The position numbers and the translations under genes were made by a program. Source: Bacteroidota bacterium (GTDB lineage Bacteria; Bacteroidota; Bacteroidia; Flavobacteriales; Flavobacteriaceae). Taken from it: a stretch of 7,402 nucleotides of DNA. This document shows positions 7,320 to 7,402 of the stretch, piece by piece (the stretch's first letter is position 1; each line of letters starts with the position of its first letter). The notes under the pieces were generated by a model. The model saw only the letters and a program-made list of their open reading frames with translations. It searched no databases and was not told the DNA's origin. The stretch spans positions 1-7,402 of the forward strand of contig JAACDD010000013.1 of assembly GCA_009937085.1 (NCBI GenBank), in the 5' to 3' direction.

Positions 7320-7402
7320 ATGAGTAAAATAAAATTTAAATCTGGAGATAAAGTTCGCGTGATTGCTGGCGATCACAAAGGAACTGAAGGTGAAATTGTT
7401 TC
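7320..7402 (+). CDS. rplX: 50S ribosomal protein L24 (uL24), 3'-truncated by the window edge
   Basis: L24 starts 50S assembly by binding the 5' domain of 23S rRNA and later sits near the tunnel exit. Only 27 full codons are visible, beginning MSKIKFKSGDKVRVIAGDHK and continuing GTEGEIV. This is the N-terminal KOW motif of the family (residues 8-27, with the GDxVxVIAGxxKGxxGxI pattern). The position directly after rplN, with a two-base spacer (TT), is the conserved L14-L24 order. The family normally has about 100 residues, so roughly three quarters of the gene lie beyond the window. Confidence 0.93.
   Translation, partial: MSKIKFKSGDKVRVIAGDHKGTEGEIV

Noticed and set aside
6930..7376. Open frame of 148 codons on the - strand, opposite rplN
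   Set aside because: It is antisense to a clear L14 gene, has no recognisable family features and is of the kind expected from codon bias on the coding strand.

Overview
The window is an ordinary, densely packed ribosomal-protein and translation-factor operon: the end of the str region, the whole S10 operon and the beginning of the spc operon. All genes are on the + strand. In order they are fusA (5' end missing), rpsJ, rplC, rplD, rplW, rplB, rpsS, rplV, rpsC, rplP, rpmC, rpsQ, rplN and rplX (3' end missing). The source looks like a member of Bacteroidota, probably class Flavobacteriia. Reasons are the EF-G G-domain wording ([15 protein letters not shown]), the L2 tail with [10 protein letters not shown], the start of S3 ([14 protein letters not shown]), the L22 tail ([15 protein letters not shown]), the near absence of Shine-Dalgarno sequences, and fusA joined directly to rpsJ without tuf. 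This is a judgement from remembered family sequences, not from a search.

Layout: bases 1-1910 hold the EF-G gene, starting inside the G domain. Bases 1921-6689 hold the S10 operon set (S10, L3, L4, L23, L2, S19, L22, S3, L16, L29, then S17 at 6692-6949). Bases 6949-7402 hold L14 and the first 27 codons of L24, the usual head of the spc set. Spacers are 2-10 bases, except for 27 bases between rpsJ and rplC. Two junctions (rplC/rplD and rpsQ/rplN) overlap by one base as TAATG. Every start seen is ATG and every stop seen is TAA. No promoter, terminator, tRNA, repeat, mobile element or CRISPR array was found.

The products work together. S10, S19, S3 and S17 belong to the 30S subunit. L3, L4, L23, L2, L22, L16, L29, L14 and L24 belong to the 50S subunit. 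EF-G drives translocation on the finished ribosome. Co-transcription of these genes would keep the parts in balanced supply.

I looked for an undescribed system and do not see one; all the coding capacity is explained by universal genes. The points worth a second look are small: a weak hairpin overlapping the only reasonable Shine-Dalgarno-like sequence, the absence of room for an E. coli-type S10 leader, and lineage-type substitutions at known functional or modified positions in L2 and L3.
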